This document shows positions 18,293 to 26,439 of a stretch of DNA of 64,000 nt, one piece after another. Position 1 is the stretch's first letter; each line of letters begins with the position of its first letter. The notes below the pieces were generated by a model that saw nothing but the letters and a program-made list of their open reading frames with translations, did not search any database and had not been told where the DNA came from. A program made the position numbers and the translations under genes. This stretch comes from Streptomyces sp. YS415 (GTDB lineage Bacteria; Actinomycetota; Actinomycetes; Streptomycetales; Streptomycetaceae): positions 186,001-250,000 of the forward strand of contig NZ_JAMJFL010000005.1 of NCBI RefSeq assembly GCF_023544665.1, in the 5' to 3' direction.

Positions 18293-19059
18293 CGGGCCCC
18301 GCCGCCCAGCCAGTCGAGGTCGGACCCGGTGTCGCGCGCCTGGGCGCCGACCAGTTCCAGGAACGCCCGCTGGAGGGAGGGCGCGTCCCCGCGGACCTCG
18401 GCGAGGGTGCCGTGCGCCCGGATGCGGCCCGCCGCCATGACGGCCACCCAGTCGCACAGCGACTCGACGAGCTCCATGACGTGGGAGGAGAAGACCACGG
18501 TGGCGCCGGAGGCGGTGTAGCGCTCCAGGACGCCCCGGATGGTCTGTGCGGAGACCGGGTCGACGCCCTCGAACGGCTCGTCCAGGAAGAGCACTTCGGG
18601 GTTGTGGAGGAGAGCGGCGGCGAGCCCGATCTTCTTGCGCATGCCGGTCGAGTAGTCGACGACGAGCTTGTGCTGGGCGCCGGCCAGGTCCAGCACGTCG
18701 AGGAGCTGCGTGGCCCGCTTGTCGACCTCGGCGCCGGGCAGGCCCCGCAACCGGCCGGAGTAGGCGAGCAGTTCGCGCCCCGACAGCCGTTCGAACAGCC
18801 GCAGCCCTTCCGGCAGTACCCCGATCCGTGCCTTCACCGCCACCGGGTCCCGCCACACGTCGTGCCCGCCGACCTCGACGGATCCCTGATCGGGCCGCAG
18901 CAGGCCGGTCACCATGGAGAGCGTGGTGGTCTTCCCGGCCCCGTTCGGCCCGACCAGCCCGATGAACTTCCCGGCGGGCAGTTCCAGATCGATCCCCGCG
19001 ACGGCGACTTGCTGCCCGAACCGCTTCCAGAGCCCCCGCACCACCACAGCTGACGTCAT
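18289..19059 (-). CDS. ABC transporter ATP-binding protein
   Basis: 256 residues. Walker A GPNGAGKTTT near residue 37, a Q-loop region, an ABC signature written STGMRKK near 140, Walker B VLFLDEPFEGVD near 160, and H-loop SSHVMELVE near 195. STGM in place of SGGQ is common in CcmA/NatA-like exporters. It energises the permease encoded just downstream in a translationally coupled pair. The gene begins 25 bp from the MITE-like element at 19085. Confidence 0.9.
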   Translation of the reverse strand: MTSAVVVRGLWKRFGQQVAVAGIDLELPAGKFIGLVGPNGAGKTTTLSMVTGLLRPDQGSVEVGGHDVWRDPVAVKARIGVLPEGLRLFERLSGRELLAYSGRLRGLPGAEVDKRATQLLDVLDLAGAQHKLVVDYSTGMRKKIGLAAALLHNPEVLFLDEPFEGVDPVSAQTIRGVLERYTASGATVVFSSHVMELVESLCDWVAVMAAGRIRAHGTLAEVRGDAPSLQRAFLELVGAQARDTGSDLDWLGGGAR

Positions 19060-19084
19060 GCCCGAACCCTACGGCGCAGGCTTA

Positions 19085-19286
19085 GGCCCTGTCGTTTGGA
19101 TCACCCCGGCGTCGCGGGCCCTGGCACGCACTCCCCCAGAGGGGGGACCCCCAGCCGCGTTGTCGTCGGTTGCCGACGCTCCGCGTCGACGCCCTCCTCC
19201 GCCTTGCAGCTGCACGCACCAGACCCCGCTCGGGTCGACCGAGAGAAGCCGCATCTCATAGCCGGGCTGATCCAAACGACAGGGCC
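19085..19286. mobile_element. 202-bp MITE-like element with perfect terminal inverted repeats and TA duplication
   Basis: GGCCCTGTCGTTTGGATCA at 19085-19103 is repeated in perfect inverse at 19268-19286. The flanking TA dinucleotides (19083-19084 and 19287-19288) look like a 2-bp target duplication, as made by IS630-type and some IS5-type (IS427 group) transposases. The interior has no transposase, only a short unsupported frame, and carries a small palindrome (CCCCCAGAGGGGGG). It is therefore a non-autonomous element needing a transposase in trans. It lies in the gap between the ABC ATPase and the prim-pol gene. Confidence 0.8.
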
Positions 19287-19945
19287 TAACGGTCCCGCCC
19301 GCAGGCGTAGGCGAGGGGGGAGATCAACTCCTCGGCGTCCGGCAGCCAGCGGTTGGCGGGGGTGGGGCGGCAGGCCCACTGCACGGCGCCCCGGGAGCCG
19401 AACCGGGTCGGCGGAGCGGCCACCCAGCTGCCCTCGCCGAGCGGGTGGAGATCGAGCGAGGACGGCGACCAGCCGAGCTTGCGCACCAGGTCGGGGACCT
19501 TCGCCCCGGCTCCCGGCAGCACGAAGAAGTGCATCCGGCGGTCCGGCGCCAGGGTCACGGGGCCGAGCGTGAGCTCCATGCGCTCCATGCGGGCCAGCGC
19601 GAGGAACCCGGCCGTCTCCGGCACCGAGATCGCGTCGAAGGTACGCCCGGTGGGCAGCAGGATCGACGCCAGCGGCTGCTTGGACCACATCCGGCGGGCG
19701 ACCGTCGCACTCCCCGTGGCCTGCGTCCCCCAGTCCGCGCGCGCGGGATGCGCCCCCGGCGCATCGCACGAGGCGTCGCCGCACGAGCAGCGCTGCATCC
19801 CGTCGACGGCTTCCAGCCAGGTGCCGGGAAACACGTCCCAGTGGCGCTCCTCGGCGTAGCGAACGGCGGTCTCCAGCAGCGATTCCCCGCGCTGCTTCGG
19901 AATCTGAGCGGCTTCAGTGCCCGCGATCGTCTCTTCCACGCACAT
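19286..19945 (-). CDS. Prim-pol (bifunctional primase/polymerase) N-domain protein
   Basis: ATG at 19945, 5 bp after GGGAG, gives 219 residues; an upstream ATG at 19963 would add MGAGVV. The cysteine-rich segment CSCGDASCDAPGAHPARADW (near residue 52), then LASILLPTGRTFDAISVPE and HFFVLPGAGAKVPDL, match the small Streptomyces proteins annotated as bifunctional DNA primase/polymerase. The catalytic acidic motif DxD is not obvious, so activity is doubtful. The stop TAG is formed at the junction of the MITE-like element: TA from the target site, G from the element. Confidence 0.75.
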   Translation of the reverse strand: MCVEETIAGTEAAQIPKQRGESLLETAVRYAEERHWDVFPGTWLEAVDGMQRCSCGDASCDAPGAHPARADWGTQATGSATVARRMWSKQPLASILLPTGRTFDAISVPETAGFLALARMERMELTLGPVTLAPDRRMHFFVLPGAGAKVPDLVRKLGWSPSSLDLHPLGEGSWVAAPPTRFGSRGAVQWACRPTPANRWLPDAEELISPLAYACGRDR

Positions 19946-19963
19946 CACAACTCCCGCACCCAC

Positions 19964-20233
19964 CTCGGGTTACGGGCGTAGCGCGCGCGGGGGAGGAGCA
20001 TCGATTCGGCATCTGGGGCGCATGGATGCATGTGTGGGGGCGCGCGGGAGGATCCGCGGTGGGAGCTGGGTAGCCACGAGTGGGGTCGGACACAGGTCTT
20101 ACCCCGGCAATCCTCGCATGTCTCGCATTTTCGGTATGTCCGCGGGGCATTGATCTTCCCGGCCGGATCTTTTCGGTGCGAAGACACGTCAACTCGGTGC
20201 GTCGGCAGGCACCGCAGCCACAGGGGGTACGCC
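19964..20233. other. Divergent intergenic region, prim-pol / NsdA-like gene
   Basis: About 270 bp holding the two outward promoters. TCGCAT occurs twice 10 bp apart (near 20117 and 20127). CAGGGGG lies 6 bp before the NsdA-like ATG. No gene or strong palindrome was seen. Confidence 0.4.
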
Positions 20234-21619
20234 ATGGCCGCAAGGCCGCTCGTCGCGCGGCAGCCGAACGAAAGGTTGCAGGCGCTCATCCAGGAAGCGG
20301 GCTGCTCGAACGCCGGGCTGGCCCGCAGGGTCAACATGTGCGGCGCCGAGCACGGCCTCGACCTGCGCTACGACAAGACGTCCGTGGCCCGTTGGCTGCG
20401 CGGACAGCAGCCGCGCGGACGCGCCCCGGCGATCATCGCGGAGGCCCTCGGCCGCAAGCTCGGCCGCACGGTCACGATCGACGAGATCGGCATGGCCAAC
20501 GGCAAGAACCTCGCCTCCGGGGTCGGGCTGCAGTTCTCGCCGACCGTCCTGGGCGCCATCGAGCAGGTGTGTGAGCTGTGGCGCAGTGACGTGGGGCGGC
20601 GGGACTTCCTGTCCGGCTCGTCCGTCGCCGCTTCCGCGCTCGTCGAACCCAGCCGCGACTGGCTGATCTCGGCGCCCGACTCCCAGGTCGCGCGCGCGGC
20701 GGGCCCGCGCGTGGGCCAGTCCGACGTCGCCGCCGTGAAGGCGATGACCCAGGCCCTGGTCGACCTGGACCACCAGTACGGCAGCGGGCATGTGCGCCCG
20801 GTCGTCGTGCACTACCTCAACAGCGTCGTCTCGGGGCTGCTCGCCGGGTCGTACCGGGAGGCCGTGGGGCGCGAACTGTTCGCCGCGGTCGCCCGGTTGA
20901 CCGAGCTGGCCGGCTACATGGCGATCGACACCGGCCAGCCCGGCCTCGCCCAGCGGTACTACATCCAGGCCCTGCGGCTCGCCCAGGCGGCCGGGGACCG
21001 CGGCTACGGCGGTTACGTCCTCGCCGCGTCCATGAGCCATCTCGCCGCGCAGCTCGGGAACCCGCGCGAGATCGCGCAGTTGGCACGGGCGGCGCAGGAG
21101 GGAGCGCGCGGTCGCGTCACCCCGCGCGCGGAGTCCATGTTCTACGCGGCCGAGGCCCGTGGCCACGCGCTCATGGGCGACGTACGGGCGGCGCAGACGG
21201 CGTCCGGGCGGGCGGTGAGCGCGCTGGAGGCGGCGGATCCGGCCGCCGGGGACGACCCGGTGTGGATCGCCCACTTCGACGAGGCCTATCTGGCCGACGA
21301 GTTGGCGCACTGCCACCGCGACCTCGGGCAGGCCGAGGCGGCGGCGCGGCGGGCGCAGGAGTCGCTGGCCGGGCTGCCGGAGAGCAAGGCGCGGCGGCGC
21401 GCGATCGGCTATGTGCTGCTCGCCACGGCGCAGGTCCAGCAGCGCGAGGTCGAACAGGCCTGCCACACCGGCCTGAAGGCCGTGGAACTGCTGGAGACCC
21501 TGCGGTCCAACCGGGGCGCCGACTATCTCGAGGACTTCCAGCAGCGGCTGGAGCCGTACCGGGAGGAGCCCGTGGTAAGGGAGTTCGGCGCCCGGCTGGA
21601 TCTCCAGGCGGCCGCGTGA
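20234..21619 (+). CDS. NsdA-like helix-turn-helix/TPR regulatory protein
   Basis: 461 residues from ATG at 20234. The N-terminus (NERLQALIQEAGCSNAGLARRVN, then YDKTSVARWLRGQQPRGRAPAIIAEALGRKLGR) is a helix-turn-helix-like domain of about 90 residues. From about 150 onward it is helical and TPR-like (LAGYMAIDTGQPGLAQRYYIQALRLA, then CHRDLGQAEAAARRAQESLAG). This architecture resembles NsdA, a negative regulator of differentiation and antibiotic production in S. coelicolor. A direct orthologue is not claimed because the neighbours differ. It probably acts as a cytoplasmic developmental regulator. In-frame translation extends upstream to 20030, but MAARPLVARQ is the family N-terminus. Confidence 0.75.
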   Translation: MAARPLVARQPNERLQALIQEAGCSNAGLARRVNMCGAEHGLDLRYDKTSVARWLRGQQPRGRAPAIIAEALGRKLGRTVTIDEIGMANGKNLASGVGLQFSPTVLGAIEQVCELWRSDVGRRDFLSGSSVAASALVEPSRDWLISAPDSQVARAAGPRVGQSDVAAVKAMTQALVDLDHQYGSGHVRPVVVHYLNSVVSGLLAGSYREAVGRELFAAVARLTELAGYMAIDTGQPGLAQRYYIQALRLAQAAGDRGYGGYVLAASMSHLAAQLGNPREIAQLARAAQEGARGRVTPRAESMFYAAEARGHALMGDVRAAQTASGRAVSALEAADPAAGDDPVWIAHFDEAYLADELAHCHRDLGQAEAAARRAQESLAGLPESKARRRAIGYVLLATAQVQQREVEQACHTGLKAVELLETLRSNRGADYLEDFQQRLEPYREEPVVREFGARLDLQAAA

Positions 21620-21820
21620 ACGGGGCACGCTCCCGGCCGTGAACACAGGGGAAACCGCGGCACGGAAAGGGAGAGGAGGACGGGCAGGGGAAATGGGGGA
21701 CCGCTCTGTAACGGCGGTCACAGGGACGGGCGTCGCGATCTTCGCTGCGTGGCACGCGGCTCTCGGGACCCGGTAGCGTGAGCCGACGATCCCGAAGGTC
21801 CCCCATTAGTAGGAGTCCCG

Positions 21821-23437
21821 GTGACGCAGAGTGGACAGGGCGAGGAGCCCTCGGCGCGACCCGCGCGCGAAGGCATCGTGCTGCCCTCCGACGGAGGCGA
21901 GCCGTTGCTCCCGGGCACGACCGGCGGACCCGGCGGCCCCCAGCAGTACGCCCACCCCGCCCCGCCGCCCGCCCCGGCGGCCCCGCCGGGCGGCCAGTCC
22001 TGGAACGGCGCCTGGGGTCCCGAGCAGCCCCAGCCCCCGGCGGCCCCGTCCCCGGGACCGGGCTGGACGCCCGCGCCCGCCCAGCCGTGGGCCGGACCGG
22101 AGCAGCCCGCCGCGGCCTGGGGCGCCCAGGACGGGACGCCGGCCCCCCGCCAGCCGCTCCCGCCGGAGAACGCCCCGGCACCGTCGTACGGCACGCAGGA
22201 CTACGGCACGCAGGACTACCGCACCCAGGGCTACGGCACGCAGGACTACCGCACCCAGGGCTGCGGCACGCAGGACTACGGCACCCCGTCCCCGGGCTAC
22301 GACTCCCAGGGCGCCGGAGCGCTGCCGCCCGCCGCGCCCTACGGTGACGACGGCGCCACCCAGTACCTGCCGCCCGTCGCGGACGGCGCCACGCAGTACA
22401 TACCCCCGGTCGCCGGTGACGCGGCCACCCAGTACATCCCGCCGGTCGGCGGCGGAGCCCTGCCGCCCGAGGTCACCCCCCAGGCCCCCGCCGAGAGCAC
22501 CCAGGTGCTCGGCCGCATCCGGCAGAACGCGGGCCCGGTGCCCGCTCCCGCGCCGAACCCGGACGCCGAGGCCACGCAGTACATCGCGCCGGTGCCCGCG
22601 GGCGACGGCGGCGAGCGGCAGCCGCCCGCCGAGTTCGACAACCTCTTCCGCAGCGAGCCGGGCGGCGAGCCGCCGGCCGCCTCCACCCAGCAGATGCCGC
22701 GGTTCCAGCAGCCCCGGCCGGGGGCCCACGGCGGCGGGCAGCCGACGTTCATCCCGCGACGTGAGACCCAGGACGACGAGGACCGGCGCCAGGGCGGCCG
22801 TACCGGCTCCCGGGTGACGCTCTTCGCCGCCATCGGCGTCGCCATCGCCGTGGTCGGCGTCGGCGCGGGCGCCCTGCTGGCCAGTGGCGGCGGGGACGAC
22901 ACCGGCGACAACGAGACCGTCGCGGCCACGGCGCCGGCGAGCGAGTCCGCCGCCTCGCCCTCCCCGTCCGTCGACCCGGTCCGGCAGCAGGCCGTGGAGC
23001 TGGACAAGCTGCTGGCCGACAGCGGCAACAGCCGGACCATGGTCATCAACGCGGTCGCCGACGTGAAGGCCTGCACCAACCTCCCCCAGGCGGCCAAGGA
23101 CCTGCGGGACGCCGCCAAGCAGCGCAACGACCTGGTGACCAAGCTGTCCACGCTGGCCGTGGACAAGCTGCCGCGGCACACCGAGCTGACCACCGCCCTC
23201 AACAAGGCCTGGCAGGCGTCCGCGTCGGCCGACAACCACTACGCGGCCTGGGCCGACCAGGTCGCGCAGCGCAAGGGCAACCTCTGCAAGAAGGGGCAGG
23301 CCCGGTCCACCCCGCAGACCCAGGCCGGCAACACGGCCAGCGGCACGGCCAGCACCGAGAAGGCCAAGGCCGCGGGCCTGTGGAACTCGATCGCCAAGAG
23401 CTACGGCCTGACCGAGCGCCAGCCGACCCAGCTCTGA
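21821..23437 (+). CDS. Repeat-rich single-pass membrane protein
   Basis: 538 residues from GTG after TAGGAG. The first 330 residues are Pro/Gln/Gly-rich and low complexity. Near 125-155 are repeats of YGTQDYRTQG type, and near 180-265 a motif ATQY(I/L)xPV occurs four times. One transmembrane segment (VTLFAAIGVAIAVVGVGAGALLA) lies near 330-352 with a Lys/Arg-rich cytoplasmic side (RRQGGRTGSR). The C-terminal 180 residues are extracellular and helical, with two cysteines (VKACTNLPQAA, GNLCKKGQ). No enzymatic motif is seen. The TQ-containing repeats could be phosphothreonine/FHA docking sites, which is inference only. Confidence 0.7.
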   Translation: MTQSGQGEEPSARPAREGIVLPSDGGEPLLPGTTGGPGGPQQYAHPAPPPAPAAPPGGQSWNGAWGPEQPQPPAAPSPGPGWTPAPAQPWAGPEQPAAAWGAQDGTPAPRQPLPPENAPAPSYGTQDYGTQDYRTQGYGTQDYRTQGCGTQDYGTPSPGYDSQGAGALPPAAPYGDDGATQYLPPVADGATQYIPPVAGDAATQYIPPVGGGALPPEVTPQAPAESTQVLGRIRQNAGPVPAPAPNPDAEATQYIAPVPAGDGGERQPPAEFDNLFRSEPGGEPPAASTQQMPRFQQPRPGAHGGGQPTFIPRRETQDDEDRRQGGRTGSRVTLFAAIGVAIAVVGVGAGALLASGGGDDTGDNETVAATAPASESAASPSPSVDPVRQQAVELDKLLADSGNSRTMVINAVADVKACTNLPQAAKDLRDAAKQRNDLVTKLSTLAVDKLPRHTELTTALNKAWQASASADNHYAAWADQVAQRKGNLCKKGQARSTPQTQAGNTASGTASTEKAKAAGLWNSIAKSYGLTERQPTQL

Positions 23438-23441
23438 GCGG

Positions 23442-24749
23442 TCAGCCGAGGTCGGCCTGCTGAAGGGTCTTCGTCACATCGATGAAGCCCTTCCGGGCCG
23501 ACACCAGCCGGCCGTTGCGTACGACCTGGAGGGTCACGTCGGCGTTGACCAGCTGAGGAAAGCCCACCGAGGCGAGGCTCTCGGTGTACTCCCAGTTCAG
23601 CGGCGGGGTGAGACCGCCGGTGCTGATCTCCAGACCGTCGTCCAGGGCCCGGCGGACCGAGCGGGCGGTCACCTCGCCGCCGCCGAGGGAGTCGATGACG
23701 GACCGGAACACGGTGTAGGCGATCCAGGTGGTCTGCACTCCGGCGTCCGCGGGGTCGATGCGGTTGTCGCCGAAGGCGTGCGCGCTGATCACCTTCTTCA
23801 TCTCGTCCCAGCGCTGGTCGCTGGCGACGGGATACCAGCCGGTGATGTACGCGCCCTCGTAGGGCCCGGACTTGCCGCCCGAGGCGTTGATCACGGTCTG
23901 GTCGACGCTGCCCAGCACGGTCGCCGTGCGCACGTCGGGGTACTCCTCGCGGCCGCGCCGGAAGGAGTCCATGAAGGTGCTGGTGCGGTCCCCCAGGGCG
24001 GGCACCACACAGCCGGGGTTCGCCGGGTCGGCGCCGGTGTACGCCAGCGCCCTGTTCGCCTGCCCCGAGTACTCGGTCGCGTCCTCGGCCGCCAGCTGGT
24101 CGCCCGCGTCCGCGTGGCCGCCCGCGGAGAGGCCGGAGTTCAGCAGAGCGGGCAGCTCGTCACCGGCGATGCTGTCCGGCCGTACGAGCGCGACGGGCCC
24201 GCAGTCCTTGGCCAGCTCCCGGCCGAGGCCGGCCAGCAGAGTGGGCTGGCCGCCGTTGACGGGGTAGGAGAGCGGGCTGGTGAACTCGGCGCCGGTGACG
24301 CCGTAGCCGCCGATGTACGGGATTCCCGCGCTCTCCAGCGTGGGGAAGAAGGAGTCGCCGTGCTGGCTGTAGGAGCCGACGACGGCGACCACCTTCTCGT
24401 CGACGGCGCGCTCGGCGCACTTCGCCGCGAAGACGCTGTCGTTGCGGTCGTTGCAGTTCAGGACGCGCAGCTTGCGGCCGTTGATGCCGCCCTGGGAGTT
24501 GATCCAGCGGGCGTACGCCACCGCGAGAGCGGGCATCCCGGGCTTGTTGGTGGCGGTGGTGTCCTGCGGTGCCCAGGTCATGATGGTGATGGGATCGTCC
24601 CCGGCGCCCCCCGAGACACCGGGGATGACCCCGCAACCGACGGCGAGGGACGCGCACCCGATCAGGGCCGCCGCTCTGACGGTGCCGGCTCTGACAAATC
24701 GGGTGAGCGCGGGGAGGTTGGAACTGCGGAAACAACGCCTGCCGGTCAT
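23442..24749 (-). CDS. Branched-chain amino acid-type ABC solute-binding lipoprotein
   Basis: 435 residues from ATG at 24749; a GTG at 24755 is better spaced from GAGGGA and is a real alternative. A signal sequence (VRAAALIGCASLAVGC) ends in a lipobox cysteine, so it is an extracytoplasmic lipoprotein. The mature protein follows the Leu/Ile/Val-binding protein fold (type I periplasmic): ALAVAYARWINSQGGINGRKLRV, then VVAVVGSYSQHGDSFFPTLESAGIPYIGG, then GPYEGAYITGWYP. No permease genes adjoin it, so it may be an orphan receptor or serve a distant transporter. It ends 4 bp from the convergent membrane-protein gene. Confidence 0.85.
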   Translation of the reverse strand: MTGRRCFRSSNLPALTRFVRAGTVRAAALIGCASLAVGCGVIPGVSGGAGDDPITIMTWAPQDTTATNKPGMPALAVAYARWINSQGGINGRKLRVLNCNDRNDSVFAAKCAERAVDEKVVAVVGSYSQHGDSFFPTLESAGIPYIGGYGVTGAEFTSPLSYPVNGGQPTLLAGLGRELAKDCGPVALVRPDSIAGDELPALLNSGLSAGGHADAGDQLAAEDATEYSGQANRALAYTGADPANPGCVVPALGDRTSTFMDSFRRGREEYPDVRTATVLGSVDQTVINASGGKSGPYEGAYITGWYPVASDQRWDEMKKVISAHAFGDNRIDPADAGVQTTWIAYTVFRSVIDSLGGGEVTARSVRRALDDGLEISTGGLTPPLNWEYTESLASVGFPQLVNADVTLQVVRNGRLVSARKGFIDVTKTLQQADLG

Positions 24750-24866
24750 GCACACGCACGATTCCCTCACACAGCTAACCCTCGAGTCATCCATGGTCAA
24801 CAGAAGGTGACGTCACGGTGAATTACGGGGGGCCGTGACCAGCGGCCGGGCGGGAACGTACGATCG

Positions 24867-25367
24867 ATGACCGTGCAAGGTTCGGAGAACTCTTCCCGTC
24901 GCGGCCGTCGCTCATCCACCATGGGCGGCATGCCACTGAACGACATGCCGTGGTGGCGCTGGCGCAGCAATGTGCGCTCCGCGCTGCACATGCTCTCCGA
25001 CCCGGTGTTCCAGCGCGATGCCTGGCTGGCCGGCGTCGACGGTTACGGAGACGTCACCGACGCCGTGTACCGCCTGGTCGAGGACACCTGGCTGGACAAC
25101 TGGTCCGCCGAGAAGTACGTCGGCACGATCTTCCGGGACTCCCAGGAGGCGGCGCTCGTCGACACCGCCGTGCTGCGGGTGCTGCGGATCATGCACCAGG
25201 TCGGACCCGACGCGCCCGTCGCCGCGTACCTGGAGCACCAGGGGTGGCCGGACGCGGTGCGCGCCGCGCGGGACGCGCACGTACGGATGGCGGCGAGCGA
25301 CGGGGACGACCCGGACGCACCCCCGCGCACCCTCGAAGTCCTGCGGATCATGACCAGGTCCGCCTAG
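24867..25367 (+). CDS. Small conserved protein of unknown function (SCO4402-like)
   Basis: 166 residues, soluble, rich in Trp near the N-terminus (MPWWRWRSNVRSALHMLSDP), then DVTDAVYRLVEDTWLDNWSAE and VGPDAPVAAYLEHQGW. No domain with known function is recognised; the position suggests it corresponds to the family named after SCO4402. A downstream ATG (MGGMPLNDMPWW) is an alternative start. It lies 47 bp before purU on the same strand and may be cotranscribed. Confidence 0.7.
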   Translation: MTVQGSENSSRRGRRSSTMGGMPLNDMPWWRWRSNVRSALHMLSDPVFQRDAWLAGVDGYGDVTDAVYRLVEDTWLDNWSAEKYVGTIFRDSQEAALVDTAVLRVLRIMHQVGPDAPVAAYLEHQGWPDAVRAARDAHVRMAASDGDDPDAPPRTLEVLRIMTRSA

Positions 25368-25414
25368 CGGGACGACCGTGATCGGCGGGCTCGGGGTGTG
25401 GGACCCTGTGGTGC

Positions 25415-26296
25415 ATGAACGAGCAGTCCGGCCGAGCCGCGGTCCCCACCGACCAGTACGTCCTGACCCTGTCCTGCCCCGACAAGCAGGGCATCGTGCA
25501 CGCCGTGTCGAGCTACCTCTTCATGACCGGCTGCAACATCGAGGACAGTCAGCAGTTCGGCGACCACGACACGGGTCTGTTCTTCATGCGCGTCCACTTC
25601 TCGGCCGACGCGCCGGTGACCGTGGACAAGCTCCGGGCGAGCTTCGCGGCGATCGGTGACTCCTTCCAGATGGACTGGCAGATCAACCGGGCCGACGAGA
25701 AGATGCGCATCGTCCTGATGGTCTCCAAGTTCGGGCACTGCCTGAACGACCTGCTCTTCCGGGCGCGGATCGGGGCGCTGCCGGTGGAGATCGCCGCGGT
25801 GGTCTCCAACCACACCGACTTCGCCGAGCTGGTGGGCTCGTACAACATTCCTTTCCACCACATTCCGGTGACGAAGGACACGAAGTCGCAGGCCGAGGCG
25901 CGGCTGCTGGAGATCGTGCGCGAGGAGAACGTCGAGCTGGTCGTGCTCGCCCGCTACATGCAGGTCCTCTCGGACGACCTGTGCAAGCAGCTGAGCGGCC
26001 GGATCATCAACATCCACCACTCCTTCCTGCCGAGCTTCAAGGGCGCGAAGCCGTACCACCAGGCTCATACGCGGGGTGTGAAGCTGATCGGGGCGACCGC
26101 GCACTACGTGACGGCCGATCTCGACGAGGGGCCGATCATCGAGCAGGAGGTCGAGCGGGTCGGGCACGGTGTCACGCCGGACCAGCTGGTGGCGGTGGGG
26201 CGGGACGTGGAGTGCCAGGCGCTGGCGCGGGCCGTGAAGTGGCATGCGGAGCGGCGGATTCTGCTCAATGGCCGACGGACGGTTGTGTTCGCCTAA
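25415..26296 (+). CDS. purU: Formyltetrahydrofolate deformylase
   Basis: 293 residues. An N-terminal ACT domain (about 12-90, LSCPDKQGIVHAVSSYLFMTGCNIEDSQQFGD) is followed by a formyltransferase-fold domain with SKFGHCLNDLLFRAR, FHHIPVTKDTK, VELVVLARYMQVLSDDLC and the catalytic INIHHSFLPSFKGAKPYHQAH, then GATAHYVTADLDEGPIIEQE. It hydrolyses 10-formyl-THF to formate and THF, balancing one-carbon pools and supplying formate for purine synthesis. In other bacteria the ACT domain senses glycine/methionine. A strong hairpin (26346-26393) follows. Confidence 0.95.
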   Translation: MNEQSGRAAVPTDQYVLTLSCPDKQGIVHAVSSYLFMTGCNIEDSQQFGDHDTGLFFMRVHFSADAPVTVDKLRASFAAIGDSFQMDWQINRADEKMRIVLMVSKFGHCLNDLLFRARIGALPVEIAAVVSNHTDFAELVGSYNIPFHHIPVTKDTKSQAEARLLEIVREENVELVVLARYMQVLSDDLCKQLSGRIINIHHSFLPSFKGAKPYHQAHTRGVKLIGATAHYVTADLDEGPIIEQEVERVGHGVTPDQLVAVGRDVECQALARAVKWHAERRILLNGRRTVVFA

Positions 26297-26345
26297 GGGC
26301 TCGGTGGTTCCGTCGCGCAGGCGGCTGCGGGTGCTTCGTGGTTGC

Positions 26346-26393
26346 TCGCGCAGTTCCCCGCGCCCCGTCTCAGGGGCGCGGGGAACTGCGCGA
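26346..26393. terminator. 21-bp perfect-stem hairpin, dispersed element, bidirectional terminator
   Basis: Positions 26346-26366 pair perfectly with 26373-26393 around the loop GTCTCA. It sits between the convergent purU and anti-sigma genes and can terminate both. Its right arm is the same dispersed sequence found alone at 5102-5121. Confidence 0.8.
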
Positions 26394-26439
26394 ACGGCCC
26401 CCACCGGCCCGCAGCCGCCGATGAAGCCGCCACCCACCC

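Noticed and set aside
18289-19059. ABC signature written STGMRKK rather than SGGQ
   Set aside because: This variant is normal for CcmA/NatA-type export ATPases.
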